NCBI GenBank assembly: GCA_964461765.1
Contig: CAYWVS010000005.1
Coordinates: 5,009-69,008, forward strand
Direction of reading: 5' to 3'
DNA: 64,000 nt
DNA from: JAVVUJ01 sp964461765
GTDB taxonomy: Bacteria > Bacillota > Clostridia > Peptostreptococcales > Anaerovoracaceae
Shown: one piece after another, positions 43,294-52,344 of the stretch
Numbering within the stretch: position 1 is the first letter of the stretch
Layout: every line of letters starts with the position of its first letter
Notes under the pieces: generated by a model
Told to the model about the DNA's origin: nothing
Databases searched by the model: none
The model's input: only the letters and a program-made list of their open reading frames with translations
Position numbers and translations under genes: made by a program

Positions 43294-44973
43294 ATGAGTT
43301 ACAAAAGTGATATCGAAATTGCACAAGAGGCAAAACCACTGAAAATTGAGGAAATTGCCAAATCCCTTTCCATCCCTGATGAATATTTGGAATGCTACGG
43401 TAAGTATAAGGCCAAAGTGGATTACAATCTTTTGGATACGAAGAAAGATACACAAGACGGAAAATTGATTTTAGTAACAGCCATTAACCCAACTCCTGCT
43501 GGAGAAGGAAAGACGACGACTACCGTTGGATTAGGTGATGGTCTGAAAAAAATTGGCAAAAAAGTTGTCATCGCCTTGAGAGAACCGTCTTTGGGTCCCG
43601 TATTTGGTGTGAAGGGAGGAGCAGCAGGTGGCGGATATGCACAGGTAGTTCCCATGGAGGACATTAATCTTCACTTTACAGGGGACTTTCACGCCATTAC
43701 CTCAGCAAATAATTTAATAGCGGCATTATTGGATAATCACATTACTCAAGGAAATGACTTAAATATCGATCCAAGAAGAATCATATGGAAGAGATGTCTG
43801 GATATGAATGACAGGCAATTGCGTTTTATCACAAACGGTCTGGGGGGCAAGGCAAATGGCATGCCCAGAGAAGACGGTTTTGATATCACCGTGGCATCAG
43901 AAATCATGGCGGTTTTATGTCTTTCTAACGATTTGGATGAATTTAAGAAGAAGGTTGCCAGCATTATTGTAGCGTATTCTTTCGACGGAAAACCCGTAAC
44001 CGCTGGAGATCTGAAAGCGCAGGGGGCGGTGGCAGCATTGATGAAGGATGCCTTAAAGCCCAATTTAGTGCAGACTTTGGAACATACTCCTGCCTTTGTT
44101 CACGGCGGTCCCTTTGCCAACATAGCCCATGGTTGCAACAGTGTGATGGCCACAAAGATGGCATTAAAGTTGGGGGATTACGTGGTTACGGAAGCAGGAT
44201 TTGGCGGAGACTTGGGTGCGGAAAAATTCTTAGATATCAAATGTAGGCTCAGTGGGCTTTCACCGGATGCGGTGGTGGTAGTTGCAACAGCCAGAGCCCT
44301 GAAGCTTCATGGCGGGGTCTTAAAAGCGGATTTGAACAATGAAAACGTGGGGGCAATCGAAAAAGGAATTGATAACCTGTTGAAGCACGTAGAAAATATG
44401 AAGAACGTATTTGGTCTTCCTCCTGTTGTAGCGATTAATCGATTCCCTTTGGATACGGAAGCAGAACTGGAAGCCATTGAAAATGCATGTAAAAAACTAA
44501 ATGTAAACGTCATTCTTTCCGAAGTTTGGGCGAAGGGTGGCGAAGGTGGAAAAGCTTTGGCAGAGGAAGTGGTACGGGTGATCGAAAAAGGCGAAAAGGA
44601 CTTCCGATTTGCCTATGAAGACAATATTTCTATTAAAGAAAAAATACATGCTATAGCCACCAAGGTTTACGGTGCTGATGGTGTAGATTACATAGGTAAT
44701 GCAAATAAGCAAATTGCAGAAATTGAAGAGATGGGATTTGCCAATCTCCCTGTTTGTATGGCTAAAACCCAGTATTCTTTATCCGATGATCAGACAAAGC
44801 TGGGTAGACCTAGGGGATTCAGAATTACAGTAAGAAACGTGAAGCCTTCCATTGGAGCGGGATTTGTGGTAGCCATAACTGGGGATATCATGACCATGCC
44901 GGGATTGCCCAAGGTGCCTGCAGCAGAAAACATCGACGTGGATAAGACGGGAAAAATTTCAGGGTTGTTCTAA
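43294..44973 (+). CDS. fhs: Formate--tetrahydrofolate ligase
   Basis: 559 residues, full length. It has the P-loop TPAGEGKTTT (G70-T74), LREPSLGPVFGVKGGAAGGG and FTGDFHAITSANN. It joins formate to tetrahydrofolate at the cost of ATP; in purine and glycine fermenters it runs backwards to make ATP. Followed by folD and a formate channel, it forms a formate/C1-folate unit. AAAGGAAG precedes the ATG. The downstream pan and oxidoreductase genes make the reverse, ATP-forming direction plausible here (inference). Confidence 0.96.
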   Translation: MSYKSDIEIAQEAKPLKIEEIAKSLSIPDEYLECYGKYKAKVDYNLLDTKKDTQDGKLILVTAINPTPAGEGKTTTTVGLGDGLKKIGKKVVIALREPSLGPVFGVKGGAAGGGYAQVVPMEDINLHFTGDFHAITSANNLIAALLDNHITQGNDLNIDPRRIIWKRCLDMNDRQLRFITNGLGGKANGMPREDGFDITVASEIMAVLCLSNDLDEFKKKVASIIVAYSFDGKPVTAGDLKAQGAVAALMKDALKPNLVQTLEHTPAFVHGGPFANIAHGCNSVMATKMALKLGDYVVTEAGFGGDLGAEKFLDIKCRLSGLSPDAVVVVATARALKLHGGVLKADLNNENVGAIEKGIDNLLKHVENMKNVFGLPPVVAINRFPLDTEAELEAIENACKKLNVNVILSEVWAKGGEGGKALAEEVVRVIEKGEKDFRFAYEDNISIKEKIHAIATKVYGADGVDYIGNANKQIAEIEEMGFANLPVCMAKTQYSLSDDQTKLGRPRGFRITVRNVKPSIGAGFVVAITGDIMTMPGLPKVPAAENIDVDKTGKISGLF

Positions 44974-45042
44974 ATAAGAATGATGGGCTTGTGAGCTATA
45001 CATAATTTTTTAGGACGATTGTTGGAATATAAAGGAGATAGC

Positions 45043-45894
45043 ATGATTTTAAAAGGAAAACCAGTAGCCGACAGCATTAAAGAGAATCTTATTGTAAAAG
45101 TGGCAGAGTATCAAGCAAAAGGAATTTCTCCCAAGCTGGCAATTCTGAGAGTGGGAAGTAGGCCAGATGATATAGCTTATGAGGCAAGGGTCATAAAAAA
45201 TTGTGCCTCGGTAGGTATGATCGGTGAGTCTGTAGCCGTGGATGAAAACATCGACATGGAAAGTTTCTTACAGGTGTTAGATGGACTCAATCAAGATGAT
45301 AAAGTTCACGGTATACTGATCTTTAGGCCATTGCCTAAGCATTTGGATGACAATGAAATCTGTAAGAGAATCAATCCGTTAAAGGATATAGATTGTATGA
45401 GCCCGGTTAATACGGAAGGTGTATTTACAGGAGATTCTTCAGGATTCGCACCGTGTACACCGGAGGCAGTCATTGAGATTTTAAAATATTACAACTATGA
45501 TCTTGCCGGAAAAAACGTAACCATCGTCAATAGAAGTATGGTTTTAGGCAGGCCTTTGGCCATGTTATTCCTGGCAGAAAACGCTACGGTGACCATCTGT
45601 CATTCAAAGACAACGGATTTGCCGGCTGTGACCTCCAAGGCAGATATTGTAGTGACGGGAGTAGGCCGAGGAAAATTTTTCTCACCGGAATACTTTACGG
45701 AAAAATCTGTGGTGATGGATGTAGGTATCAACTTTGTGGATGATACCATGTGTGGTGATGTGGATTATGATAAAGCAGTAGAAAAGGTGGAGGCAATTAC
45801 CCCCGTTCCGGGAGGCGTTGGGACTGTAACTTCCATGATTCTGTTAAATCATGTTTTGAAGGGATTGGAATTACAATGGAAAAAAGACCTCTAA
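45043..45894 (+). CDS. folD: FolD-like methylene-THF dehydrogenase, divergent catalytic site
   Basis: 283 residues from ATG 45043 (AAAGGAG upstream; the longer frame has no such site). The NAD(P) domain is complete (VNRSMVLGRPLAMLFL, later TPVPGGVGTVT). In the folate site, the family tyrosine is present (Tyr46), but the position of the catalytic lysine (K54 of E. coli) is Val50, and the glutamine of the VQLPLP motif is Phe94 (LIFRPLP). The lysine is needed for cyclohydrolase activity in studied enzymes, so this one may only dehydrogenate. It overlaps focA by 19 bases. Confidence 0.88.
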   Translation: MILKGKPVADSIKENLIVKVAEYQAKGISPKLAILRVGSRPDDIAYEARVIKNCASVGMIGESVAVDENIDMESFLQVLDGLNQDDKVHGILIFRPLPKHLDDNEICKRINPLKDIDCMSPVNTEGVFTGDSSGFAPCTPEAVIEILKYYNYDLAGKNVTIVNRSMVLGRPLAMLFLAENATVTICHSKTTDLPAVTSKADIVVTGVGRGKFFSPEYFTEKSVVMDVGINFVDDTMCGDVDYDKAVEKVEAITPVPGGVGTVTSMILLNHVLKGLELQWKKDL

Positions 45895-46712
45895 GCCCTG
45901 CAGAAATTACTGACTATGCCATTCAGGCGGGAATTACAAAAGCAAACGGTAAATTTTCCAGATTATTGATATTAGGAATTCTTGCAGGAGCCTTTATCGC
46001 TTTTGCAGCGGAGGGTTCCAATATGGCAGCCTTTAATCTCTTTGCTGAACCCACCACTTATGGTCTGGGAAAGGTATTGGCTGGTTCCATCTTCGGCACT
46101 GGACTGATGTTAGTTATTTTGGCGGGAGGAGAGCTTTTCACTGGAAATACCCTCATCCTCATGGGGGTGGCAGAAAAAAAGGTGACCGTGACCAAGATGC
46201 TGAGAAACTGGTCCATCGTATACATAGGGAACTTCATCGGTTCCATTTTAATCGCCTATATGATGGCCAATAGCGGACTTTTTTCCAGCGGAGCTGAGAT
46301 GTTAGGAGCGGTTACGTTGAGGATTGCCGCATACAAAGTAAACTTAACCTTTATGCAAGCCTTTTATCTGGGGATCATGTGTAACTGGCTCGTTTGCTTG
46401 GCAGTTTGGATGTGTTATGGTGCAGAGACATTTGTAGGAAAGATATTCGCTATATTTTTTCCCATTTGGCTCTTCATTACCTCCGGTTTTGAACACTCTG
46501 TAGCAAATATGTATTATATTCCTGCAGGGATTTTTGCTAAGGCAAATGAAAACTATGTGAATTTATCCGGTTTGTCCCAAGAGGCTTTACAGTCCCTGAA
46601 TTGGTCGAGCTTTTTCCTAAACAATTTGTTGCCCGTAACTTTGGGGAACATTGTAGGGGGAGGTGTATTGGTGGGGATGGCCTATTGGTATAGCTATAAA
46701 CGTGGAAATTGA
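45876..46712 (+). CDS. focA: Formate/nitrite-family channel
   Basis: 278 residues with about six membrane segments and the family motifs ILAGAFIAFAAEGSN, ELFTGNTLIL, GIMCNWLVCLAVW and SGFEHSVANMYYIP. FocA/FdhC/NirC channels pass formate or nitrite as pentamers. Lying in an operon with Fhs and FolD, formate is the likely substrate, with export expected if the C1 pathway runs oxidatively. The gene is coupled to folD by overlap; a hairpin-rich repeat follows directly after its stop. Confidence 0.9.
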   Translation: MEKRPLSPAEITDYAIQAGITKANGKFSRLLILGILAGAFIAFAAEGSNMAAFNLFAEPTTYGLGKVLAGSIFGTGLMLVILAGGELFTGNTLILMGVAEKKVTVTKMLRNWSIVYIGNFIGSILIAYMMANSGLFSSGAEMLGAVTLRIAAYKVNLTFMQAFYLGIMCNWLVCLAVWMCYGAETFVGKIFAIFFPIWLFITSGFEHSVANMYYIPAGIFAKANENYVNLSGLSQEALQSLNWSSFFLNNLLPVTLGNIVGGGVLVGMAYWYSYKRGN

Positions 46713-46795
46713 GGAATCAAAGATTCCTATTTCCATAGGTCGCCCGCAAGGGGCGACTCTTTGCAAGGTACGTTCCTTGATATTCTGCCAATATC
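46712..46795. repeat. Hairpin-cluster interspersed repeat, copy 3
   Basis: Four hairpins in 84 bases: AGGAATC/GATTCCT (46712-46728), GTCGCCC/GGGCGAC (46739-46757), CAAGG/CCTTG (46764-46779) and GATATT/AATATC (46779-46795). The last part (GGTACGTTCCTTGATATT) resembles copies 1 and 2. It fills the gap between focA and iclR and could terminate or attenuate transcription. Confidence 0.6.
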
Positions 46796-46823
46796 TCAAT
46801 AATTTAGGATTGGAAGGTAATCC

Positions 46824-47606
46824 ATGGAAGAACAAAAGGAAAAATCAAATAATGTTAAATCGATATTGAAGGCATTTGCAATTTTAGAAGAACTCAATTC
46901 AAAAAGTGAAATGAGTATCGCTGAAATCAGTGAAAAGCTTCAAATGGATAAAGCTACGGTTCATCGGCTCATCAACACAATTAAAGACGCGGGGTATATC
47001 ATCCAAAATCCGGACAATAAGAAATATTCCAATAGCTTTAAACTGTTTGCAATGGGCAGCAGAGTCATGGAAAGAACGGGAATTAAGCAAATTGCTAGGC
47101 CCTATATCGAAAGACTCGCTGAGGAAACGGGTGAAACGGTCAATTTAGGAGTTCGCATAGGGGGCTGTATCGCTTACATTGACAAGATAGAAAGCAGCTC
47201 CACAATTAAGGTGGGTATTGATATCGGCACCACCATTCCTGATTATTGCACGGGAATGGGAAAGGCGGTTTTGGCGTTTCTCCCTCAGGATGAAAAGGAA
47301 AAGATTTTTGAGGAAACAACTTTTAAAATGTATACTAAAAAAACTTTAAAAGATGTTAAAGAATTAGAAGATGAATTGAAAAAAATCAGGAAATTAGGGT
47401 ATTCCTGCGATAATGAGGAATACGTAGAAGGTTTGATTTCTTATGGAGCACCTTTGATGGATTTTCACGGGTTTCCCGTGGGTGCCATCAGTGTTTCCTA
47501 TCCGAAATATCGATATGAAAAGAGCAATGAAACAGTGAACTTTTCAGATAAAGTAATCATAACAGCCGCGGAAATATCAAGGCAGTTGGGATATAAGACG
47601 AAATAA
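46824..47606 (+). CDS. IclR-family transcriptional regulator
   Basis: 260 residues: N-terminal winged helix (SIAEISEKLQMDKATVHRLI) and the IclR effector domain (about 85-255; GETVNLGVRIGGCIAYIDKI, later YCTGMGKAVLAFLP). IclR proteins usually control catabolic operons and bind a small organic acid or metabolite. It sits between fhs/folD/focA and panB, reading in the same direction, so it probably controls the genes around it. An effector such as pantoate, ketopantoate or pantothenate is a guess from context. Confidence 0.92.
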   Translation: MEEQKEKSNNVKSILKAFAILEELNSKSEMSIAEISEKLQMDKATVHRLINTIKDAGYIIQNPDNKKYSNSFKLFAMGSRVMERTGIKQIARPYIERLAEETGETVNLGVRIGGCIAYIDKIESSSTIKVGIDIGTTIPDYCTGMGKAVLAFLPQDEKEKIFEETTFKMYTKKTLKDVKELEDELKKIRKLGYSCDNEEYVEGLISYGAPLMDFHGFPVGAISVSYPKYRYEKSNETVNFSDKVIITAAEISRQLGYKTK

Positions 47607-47640
47607 TTTTTTTATATATATGAAAGAGAGGAATAAGAAA

Positions 47641-48471
47641 ATGGCTAAAATTACTACTTTAAAACTTCAGGAGATGAAAGAAAAAGGCGAAAAAATCAGT
47701 ATGACTACGGCATATGACTATCCAACAGCTTGTTTGATAGAAAAAGCCGGAATAGAAATTATTCTGGTAGGAGACTCCTTGATGATGACTGTGCTCGGGG
47801 ACGATTCCACTGTAGCTTGTACTATGGATCAGATGGTTCATCATATTAAGCCGGTAGTGCTGGGAGCTCCTACACCTTTGATCGTAGGAGATATGCCTTT
47901 TGGATCTTACAACGTGTCTAAAGAACAGGCCATAGTAAATGCCACCAGATTGATGAAGGAAGGTCGTTGCGATGTAATCAAGCTGGAAGGGGGCAGGGAG
48001 GTTGCCGATACTGTAAAAGCCATCGTAGATGCCGGAATTCCTGTTATGGGTCACATTGGATTGACTCCTCAGACCGTATCCAAGTTAGGTGGATTCAAAA
48101 TTCAAGGAAAAGGCGATGCGGCAAAAGACGTGCTGGAAGATGCTTTGGCATTGGAAAGAGCCGGAGTATGGGGCATGGTTATTGAGTGCGTACCTGAAGA
48201 ATTAGGAAAGTTGATCACAGAAAAGGTAAAAGTACCCACCATCAGCATCGGCGGCGGAAGATATTGCGATGGTCAAGTGTTGGTATATCATGACATGGTT
48301 GGACTGTTTGAGAAGTTCGTACCCAAGTTCGTAAAACAATATATGAATCTTTCTCCTGAAATCGTAAAGGCATTGGAAACCTTCAAGGAAGAAGTAAAAT
48401 CCGGGGCATTCCCTGAAGAGAAGCATACTTTTGGTGGCGTAACTGAAGAGGAGCTAAAGAGGCTGTACTAA
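47641..48471 (+). CDS. panB: 3-methyl-2-oxobutanoate hydroxymethyltransferase
   Basis: 276 residues from ATG 47641 (GAGAGGA upstream). It has TAYDYPTACLIEKAG, VGDSLMMTVLG (metal-binding Asp), GHIGLTPQTVSKLGGFKIQG and VYHDMVG. The enzyme interconverts 2-ketoisovalerate plus methylene-THF and ketopantoate; the reaction is reversible. It is normally followed by panC and panD in synthesis operons, but here by panE, an oxidoreductase and an importer. In this context the reverse reaction, yielding 2-ketoisovalerate and a C1 unit, is plausible. Confidence 0.94.
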   Translation: MAKITTLKLQEMKEKGEKISMTTAYDYPTACLIEKAGIEIILVGDSLMMTVLGDDSTVACTMDQMVHHIKPVVLGAPTPLIVGDMPFGSYNVSKEQAIVNATRLMKEGRCDVIKLEGGREVADTVKAIVDAGIPVMGHIGLTPQTVSKLGGFKIQGKGDAAKDVLEDALALERAGVWGMVIECVPEELGKLITEKVKVPTISIGGGRYCDGQVLVYHDMVGLFEKFVPKFVKQYMNLSPEIVKALETFKEEVKSGAFPEEKHTFGGVTEEELKRLY

Positions 48472-48480
48472 GGAGACAAA

Positions 48481-49407
48481 ATGAAGATTGCAATAATTGG
48501 AGCGGGCGCTATGGGATGCCTTTACGGGGCTAAGCTTTCCGCTTCCGGAGAGAACTCCGTTTATCTCCTGGATGTATGGCAGGAGCATGTGGATGAAATC
48601 AATATGCATGGCCTACAGATGGAAGAGGCAGATTCCATGATCACTTACGAGCATGTTAAAGCTTCTTCTGATGCTGAAGCTGTGGGAGTGGTAGATCTGG
48701 CCATCATATTTGTAAAGTCTACGTTGACGAAGATCGCTACAGAAAGCAACAAGGCGGTCTTTGGTCCCAATACTGTGGCCTTAACCTTGCAAAACGGTCT
48801 TGGGAATATTGACCTGATCAGTCAAGTGATAGGCGAAGAGAATATCATTGCAGGTACTACGGCTCACGGTGCTACCATGTTAGGACCCGGTAAAATGCGA
48901 CATGCCGGCAGCGGAAAAACCATTATCGGCGAAATCTCCGGGGAAACCACCGATCGAATTAAATATATAGCAGACACGTTGAACATGGTAGGATTGGAAA
49001 CGGAAATTTCCCATAATGTTTTAGGCCTTGTTTGGGATAAACTCATGGTCAATGTGGGAATCAATGCATTAACAGGGATTACCAAACTTCATAACGGGGA
49101 GCTTTTAAATTTTACTGCACTGGAAGAACTTTTGGAAAAAGCTGTGTCGGAAGCAAAGGCGGTAGCGGAAGCAAAGGGCATCAAGTTGGGTTATGCAGAT
49201 CCCGTTCAACATACAAAGGACGTTTGTGTGGCTACGGCTGCCAACAAGTCTTCCATGCTTCAGGATGTATTGAATCAGAAAAAGACAGAAATTGATATGA
49301 TTAACGGAGCCATCGTCAGAGAAGGTAAGACCTTAGGCATAGAGACACCTGTTAATTTGGTTCTAACCAACCTCATTAAATATTTTGAAAGTCCAAAGGC
49401 TGAATAA
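48481..49407 (+). CDS. panE: 2-dehydropantoate 2-reductase
   Basis: 308 residues: Rossmann motif GAGAMGCLYG (7-16), LTLQNGLGN, and the catalytic helix WDKLMVNVGINALTGITKL, with the lysine and asparagines of true ketopantoate reductases. It interconverts ketopantoate and pantoate with NADPH. Nine bases after panB, with which it forms a coherent pair for pantoate synthesis or, in reverse, pantoate oxidation. It differs clearly from the PanE-like gene at 31476. Confidence 0.92.
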   Translation: MKIAIIGAGAMGCLYGAKLSASGENSVYLLDVWQEHVDEINMHGLQMEEADSMITYEHVKASSDAEAVGVVDLAIIFVKSTLTKIATESNKAVFGPNTVALTLQNGLGNIDLISQVIGEENIIAGTTAHGATMLGPGKMRHAGSGKTIIGEISGETTDRIKYIADTLNMVGLETEISHNVLGLVWDKLMVNVGINALTGITKLHNGELLNFTALEELLEKAVSEAKAVAEAKGIKLGYADPVQHTKDVCVATAANKSSMLQDVLNQKKTEIDMINGAIVREGKTLGIETPVNLVLTNLIKYFESPKAE

Positions 49408-49439
49408 AGAGCAAAGCTTTCAGAAAAAAAGGAAACCTT

Positions 49440-50171
49440 ATGATCAATTTGTCACAGAAGCCTATTAACATTGTAGTAGGTCATTACGGAAGCGGAAAAT
49501 CCGAGTTTAGTGTAAATTATGCTATTGCATTGGCAGTTGAGGGACATAAGACTGCAATTGTAGACTTGGATATTGCAAATCCCTATTTTCGAAGCAGGGA
49601 AAAGCAATCGTTGATGGAAAGCAAAGGGATTTCCGTTTACAGCAATACCTTTGGCTATGATATCACAGCTGATCTCCCGGCAATTTCCGCTGGGATCAAA
49701 GCTCCTTTGGAGGACAATACATACCGAACTGTATTGGATGTAGGCGGCAATGCGGAAGGTGCGAGAATACTGAATCAATTTAGTAAATACTTTTCCCGGG
49801 ATATTCCGGGAGAAGGTTTTGCTATCGGTAAAAACACTGATATTTTCTGTGTGATTAATGGTAATCGTTATGAAACGAGAACATTGGATACCGCCATTGG
49901 GCATATTCATAGTATAGAGCAGGAAATACACCTGAAAGTGACGGGATTGATCAACAATACACACATGCTTAGAGAGACCACCTGTGCAGATGTGCTGAAG
50001 GGTTATTACCTTTGTTTGGAGATGGGCAAAATATTGCAGGTTCCTCTGATATGCAACTGCTGCAAGGTAGATTTGGTAGAAGAGTTGGAGCGAGAAGTCG
50101 GTGCTTTAACTAATTTAAAAGATTTTAATATATTCCCAATAAATATGATATTGAGGGAAGAGTGGCAGTAA
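49440..50171 (+). CDS. P-loop ATPase of the CobQ/MinD/ParA class
   Basis: 243 residues: Walker A VVGHYGSGKSEFSVNYA (about 12-28), switch region VDLDIANPYFRSREK, VLDVGGNAEG, and a Cys pair in ICNCCKVDL near the C-terminus. It is a soluble nucleotide-binding protein related to MinD/NifH-like ATPases. It sits between panE and the ferredoxin oxidoreductase subunits. Possible roles are cofactor or cluster handling for that enzyme, but I know of no proven function. Confidence 0.75.
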   Translation: MINLSQKPINIVVGHYGSGKSEFSVNYAIALAVEGHKTAIVDLDIANPYFRSREKQSLMESKGISVYSNTFGYDITADLPAISAGIKAPLEDNTYRTVLDVGGNAEGARILNQFSKYFSRDIPGEGFAIGKNTDIFCVINGNRYETRTLDTAIGHIHSIEQEIHLKVTGLINNTHMLRETTCADVLKGYYLCLEMGKILQVPLICNCCKVDLVEELEREVGALTNLKDFNIFPINMILREEWQ

Positions 50172-50288
50172 TATTAAAAATTAAAGATAGAATGCATAAA
50201 TGCTATTAAATTATATTCAAAACTGGTAGTAAACCAGCGAATAAAATATACATCTAACAAGTGAAGCTGGGATCAAAAGGAGGAAATC

Positions 50289-50504
50289 ATGGCTAAGTGT
50301 TTAGTCAAATTTAACGAAGAACGATGCAAGGGCTGTGAATTGTGCATCGCTGCTTGTCCTGTGAAAATAATCTCACTGCATGAAACCAACATAAACTCTA
50401 AAGGATACAGAACGGCAACCATTGTAGAGATGGATAAATGCATAGGTTGCGGAAGCTGCGGCATTATGTGTCCTGACGGAGCCATCAGCATTTATAAAGA
50501 ATAA
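50289..50504 (+). CDS. 2-oxoacid:ferredoxin oxidoreductase delta (ferredoxin-like) subunit
   Basis: 71 residues with two 4Fe-4S motifs, CKGCELCIAACP and CIGCGSCGIMCP. It passes electrons from the catalytic subunits to ferredoxin. AAAGGAGG precedes the ATG. A small hairpin (CTGG/CCAG near 50224-50238) lies in the 117-base gap before it. First of four consecutive subunit genes. Confidence 0.93.
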   Translation: MAKCLVKFNEERCKGCELCIAACPVKIISLHETNINSKGYRTATIVEMDKCIGCGSCGIMCPDGAISIYKE

Positions 50505-50520
50505 TGAAAGGATTGGGATC

Positions 50521-51597
50521 ATGAGCGAAAAGGTATTAATGAAAGGCAATGAAGCCTTTGCAGAGGCGGCCATAAGAAGTGGATGCCGCTTTTACTTCGG
50601 CTATCCTATCACACCTCAGAACGAAATTACCGAATACATGTCCAGAGAACTTCCAAAGAATGGGGGAAGCTTCGTCCAGGCAGAAAGTGAAGTAGCTGCC
50701 ATCAACATGGCTTACGGCGGTGCTGTAGCAGGCGGAAGGGTGTTGGTTTCGTCCTCATCCCCGGGTATTGCATTGATGCAGGAGGGCTTTTCCTTCCTAG
50801 CATCTACAGAATTGCCGTTGGTCATACTAAATATCTCCAGAGGAGGTCCGGGAATCGGCACCATCCAGCCCGGTCAAGCGGATTATTATCAGGCTACCCG
50901 TGGAGGAGGAAACGGGGATTATCACGTTTTCGTGCTGGCACCCTCATCTATCCAGGAAGCCGTCGACATGATGGAGGAAGCCTATAGAATTGCCGATGAA
51001 TATAGAAATCCAGTCATGATTTTAGCAGATGGTGTTTTAGGTCAAATGATGGAACCAGTGGTTTTGCCGGAAAAAAAGCCGGGTCTTGAATCCGGTGAGA
51101 TTGAGAAAGTGAAGCCCTGGGCATTAACCGGACACGAAAACAAAAGACCTCATAATGTAGTGAAATCCTTATATCTCAAACCGGAGTTGTTAGAAACTCG
51201 AATTTGGGAAATCAGCAAAAAATACATAAAAGCAAAAAAAGAATTAGTAAAACATGAGTCCTACAACTTGCAGGATGCAGAAGTGGTTTTGGTAGCATAC
51301 GGTATCAGCGCCCGAATCGCAAAGGATGCAATAGAAATTTTGGCTGCCGACGGAATAAAAGCCGGTATGATTAGACCCATCAGCTTATGGCCATTTCCAT
51401 ATGATGCATTTGATGAAATACAGGACACTACCAAAGCAGTGGTATCTGTGGAGTTAAGCATGGGCCAAATGATGGATGATATCAAAATCGGTTGTAAAGG
51501 TAGATTTCCGGTTTCTCTTTCCAATAAGGTGGGAGGCATTATCATCACACCTCCTGAAATTGCACAGGATGTAAAACGTATATTGGAGGTGAAATAA
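50521..51597 (+). CDS. vorB: 2-oxoacid:ferredoxin oxidoreductase alpha subunit (VorB-like)
   Basis: 358 residues: GNEAFAEAAIRSGCRFYFGY, the PITPQNEITEY motif, AYGGAVAGGRVLVSSSSPG, and a C-terminal domain resembling transketolase C (QMMDDIKIGC). Its length and sequence resemble subunits usually called VorB (2-ketoisovalerate) or KorA (2-oxoglutarate); the substrate cannot be fixed from sequence. PanB nearby makes 2-ketoisovalerate the most natural substrate. Product would be isobutyryl-CoA, CO2 and reduced ferredoxin. Confidence 0.9.
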   Translation: MSEKVLMKGNEAFAEAAIRSGCRFYFGYPITPQNEITEYMSRELPKNGGSFVQAESEVAAINMAYGGAVAGGRVLVSSSSPGIALMQEGFSFLASTELPLVILNISRGGPGIGTIQPGQADYYQATRGGGNGDYHVFVLAPSSIQEAVDMMEEAYRIADEYRNPVMILADGVLGQMMEPVVLPEKKPGLESGEIEKVKPWALTGHENKRPHNVVKSLYLKPELLETRIWEISKKYIKAKKELVKHESYNLQDAEVVLVAYGISARIAKDAIEILAADGIKAGMIRPISLWPFPYDAFDEIQDTTKAVVSVELSMGQMMDDIKIGCKGRFPVSLSNKVGGIIITPPEIAQDVKRILEVK

Positions 51598-52344
51598 ATG
51601 AAAACTGTATTTGAATTTACAAAAGGGATGCTGCCGGAAGAAACCTCCTATTGCCCCGGTTGTACCCACGGCATCTCCCACAGACTGGTGATGGAGGTGG
51701 TGGAAGAGTCCGGAAAACTGGGAAGCACCATTGGTGTAGCTCCCGTAGGTTGCAGTATTTTGGCTCATCAGTTCATGAATGTGGATATGTGCGAATCCGC
51801 GCACGGAAGAGCACCGGCGGTGGCTACGGGAATCAGAAGGGTTCATCCAGAGAAAACCGTGTTTACTTATCAAGGTGACGGAGATTTGGCTTCCATCGGA
51901 ACAGCAGAGATTATTCATGCCGCTCAAAGGGGAGAAAAATTTACCACCATCTTTATCAACAATGCTATCTATGGCATGACGGGTGGGCAAATGGCACCTA
52001 CCACGTTACTTGGTCAAAAAACCACCACAACCCAAGGAGGGAGACAAGAAGAAATTTCCGGTAAACCAATGAGAATGTCTGAATTGATCGCTACCATAGG
52101 TGGGGCTGTATTTGTGGAGAGAGTGTCCTTAGATACTCCTGCAAACGTGAGAAAAGCAAAAAAAGCCATGGAGAAGGCTTTTAAGGTTCAGGAAATGAAA
52201 CTGGGATTCAGCTTTGTGGAAGTATTGTCCACTTGTCCCACAAACTGGGGAATAGACCCTGTGAAATCCCTGGATTGGCTGAGAGAAAACTTAATCCCAT
52301 ATTATCCGTTAGGAAATTTCAAATGTCCTGAGGAGGTGAAATAA
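51598..52344 (+). CDS. 2-oxoacid:ferredoxin oxidoreductase beta (TPP-binding) subunit
   Basis: 248 residues starting at the base after the alpha stop. It has the cluster cysteines in SYCPGCTHG, the thiamine pyrophosphate motif YQGDGDLASIGTAEII to INNAIYGMTGGQMAPTT, and a later conserved Cys in VLSTCPTNWG. It decarboxylates the 2-oxoacid on TPP. Overlaps the gamma subunit by one base (TAATG). Confidence 0.93.
   Translation: MKTVFEFTKGMLPEETSYCPGCTHGISHRLVMEVVEESGKLGSTIGVAPVGCSILAHQFMNVDMCESAHGRAPAVATGIRRVHPEKTVFTYQGDGDLASIGTAEIIHAAQRGEKFTTIFINNAIYGMTGGQMAPTTLLGQKTTTTQGGRQEEISGKPMRMSELIATIGGAVFVERVSLDTPANVRKAKKAMEKAFKVQEMKLGFSFVEVLSTCPTNWGIDPVKSLDWLRENLIPYYPLGNFKCPEEVK

Noticed and set aside
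47641..49407. panB/panE as an ordinary pantothenate synthesis operon
   Set aside because: Not excluded, but panC and panD are missing, and panF, IclR, an oxidative ketoacid enzyme, formate genes and amide hydrolases are present, which fits degradation better.
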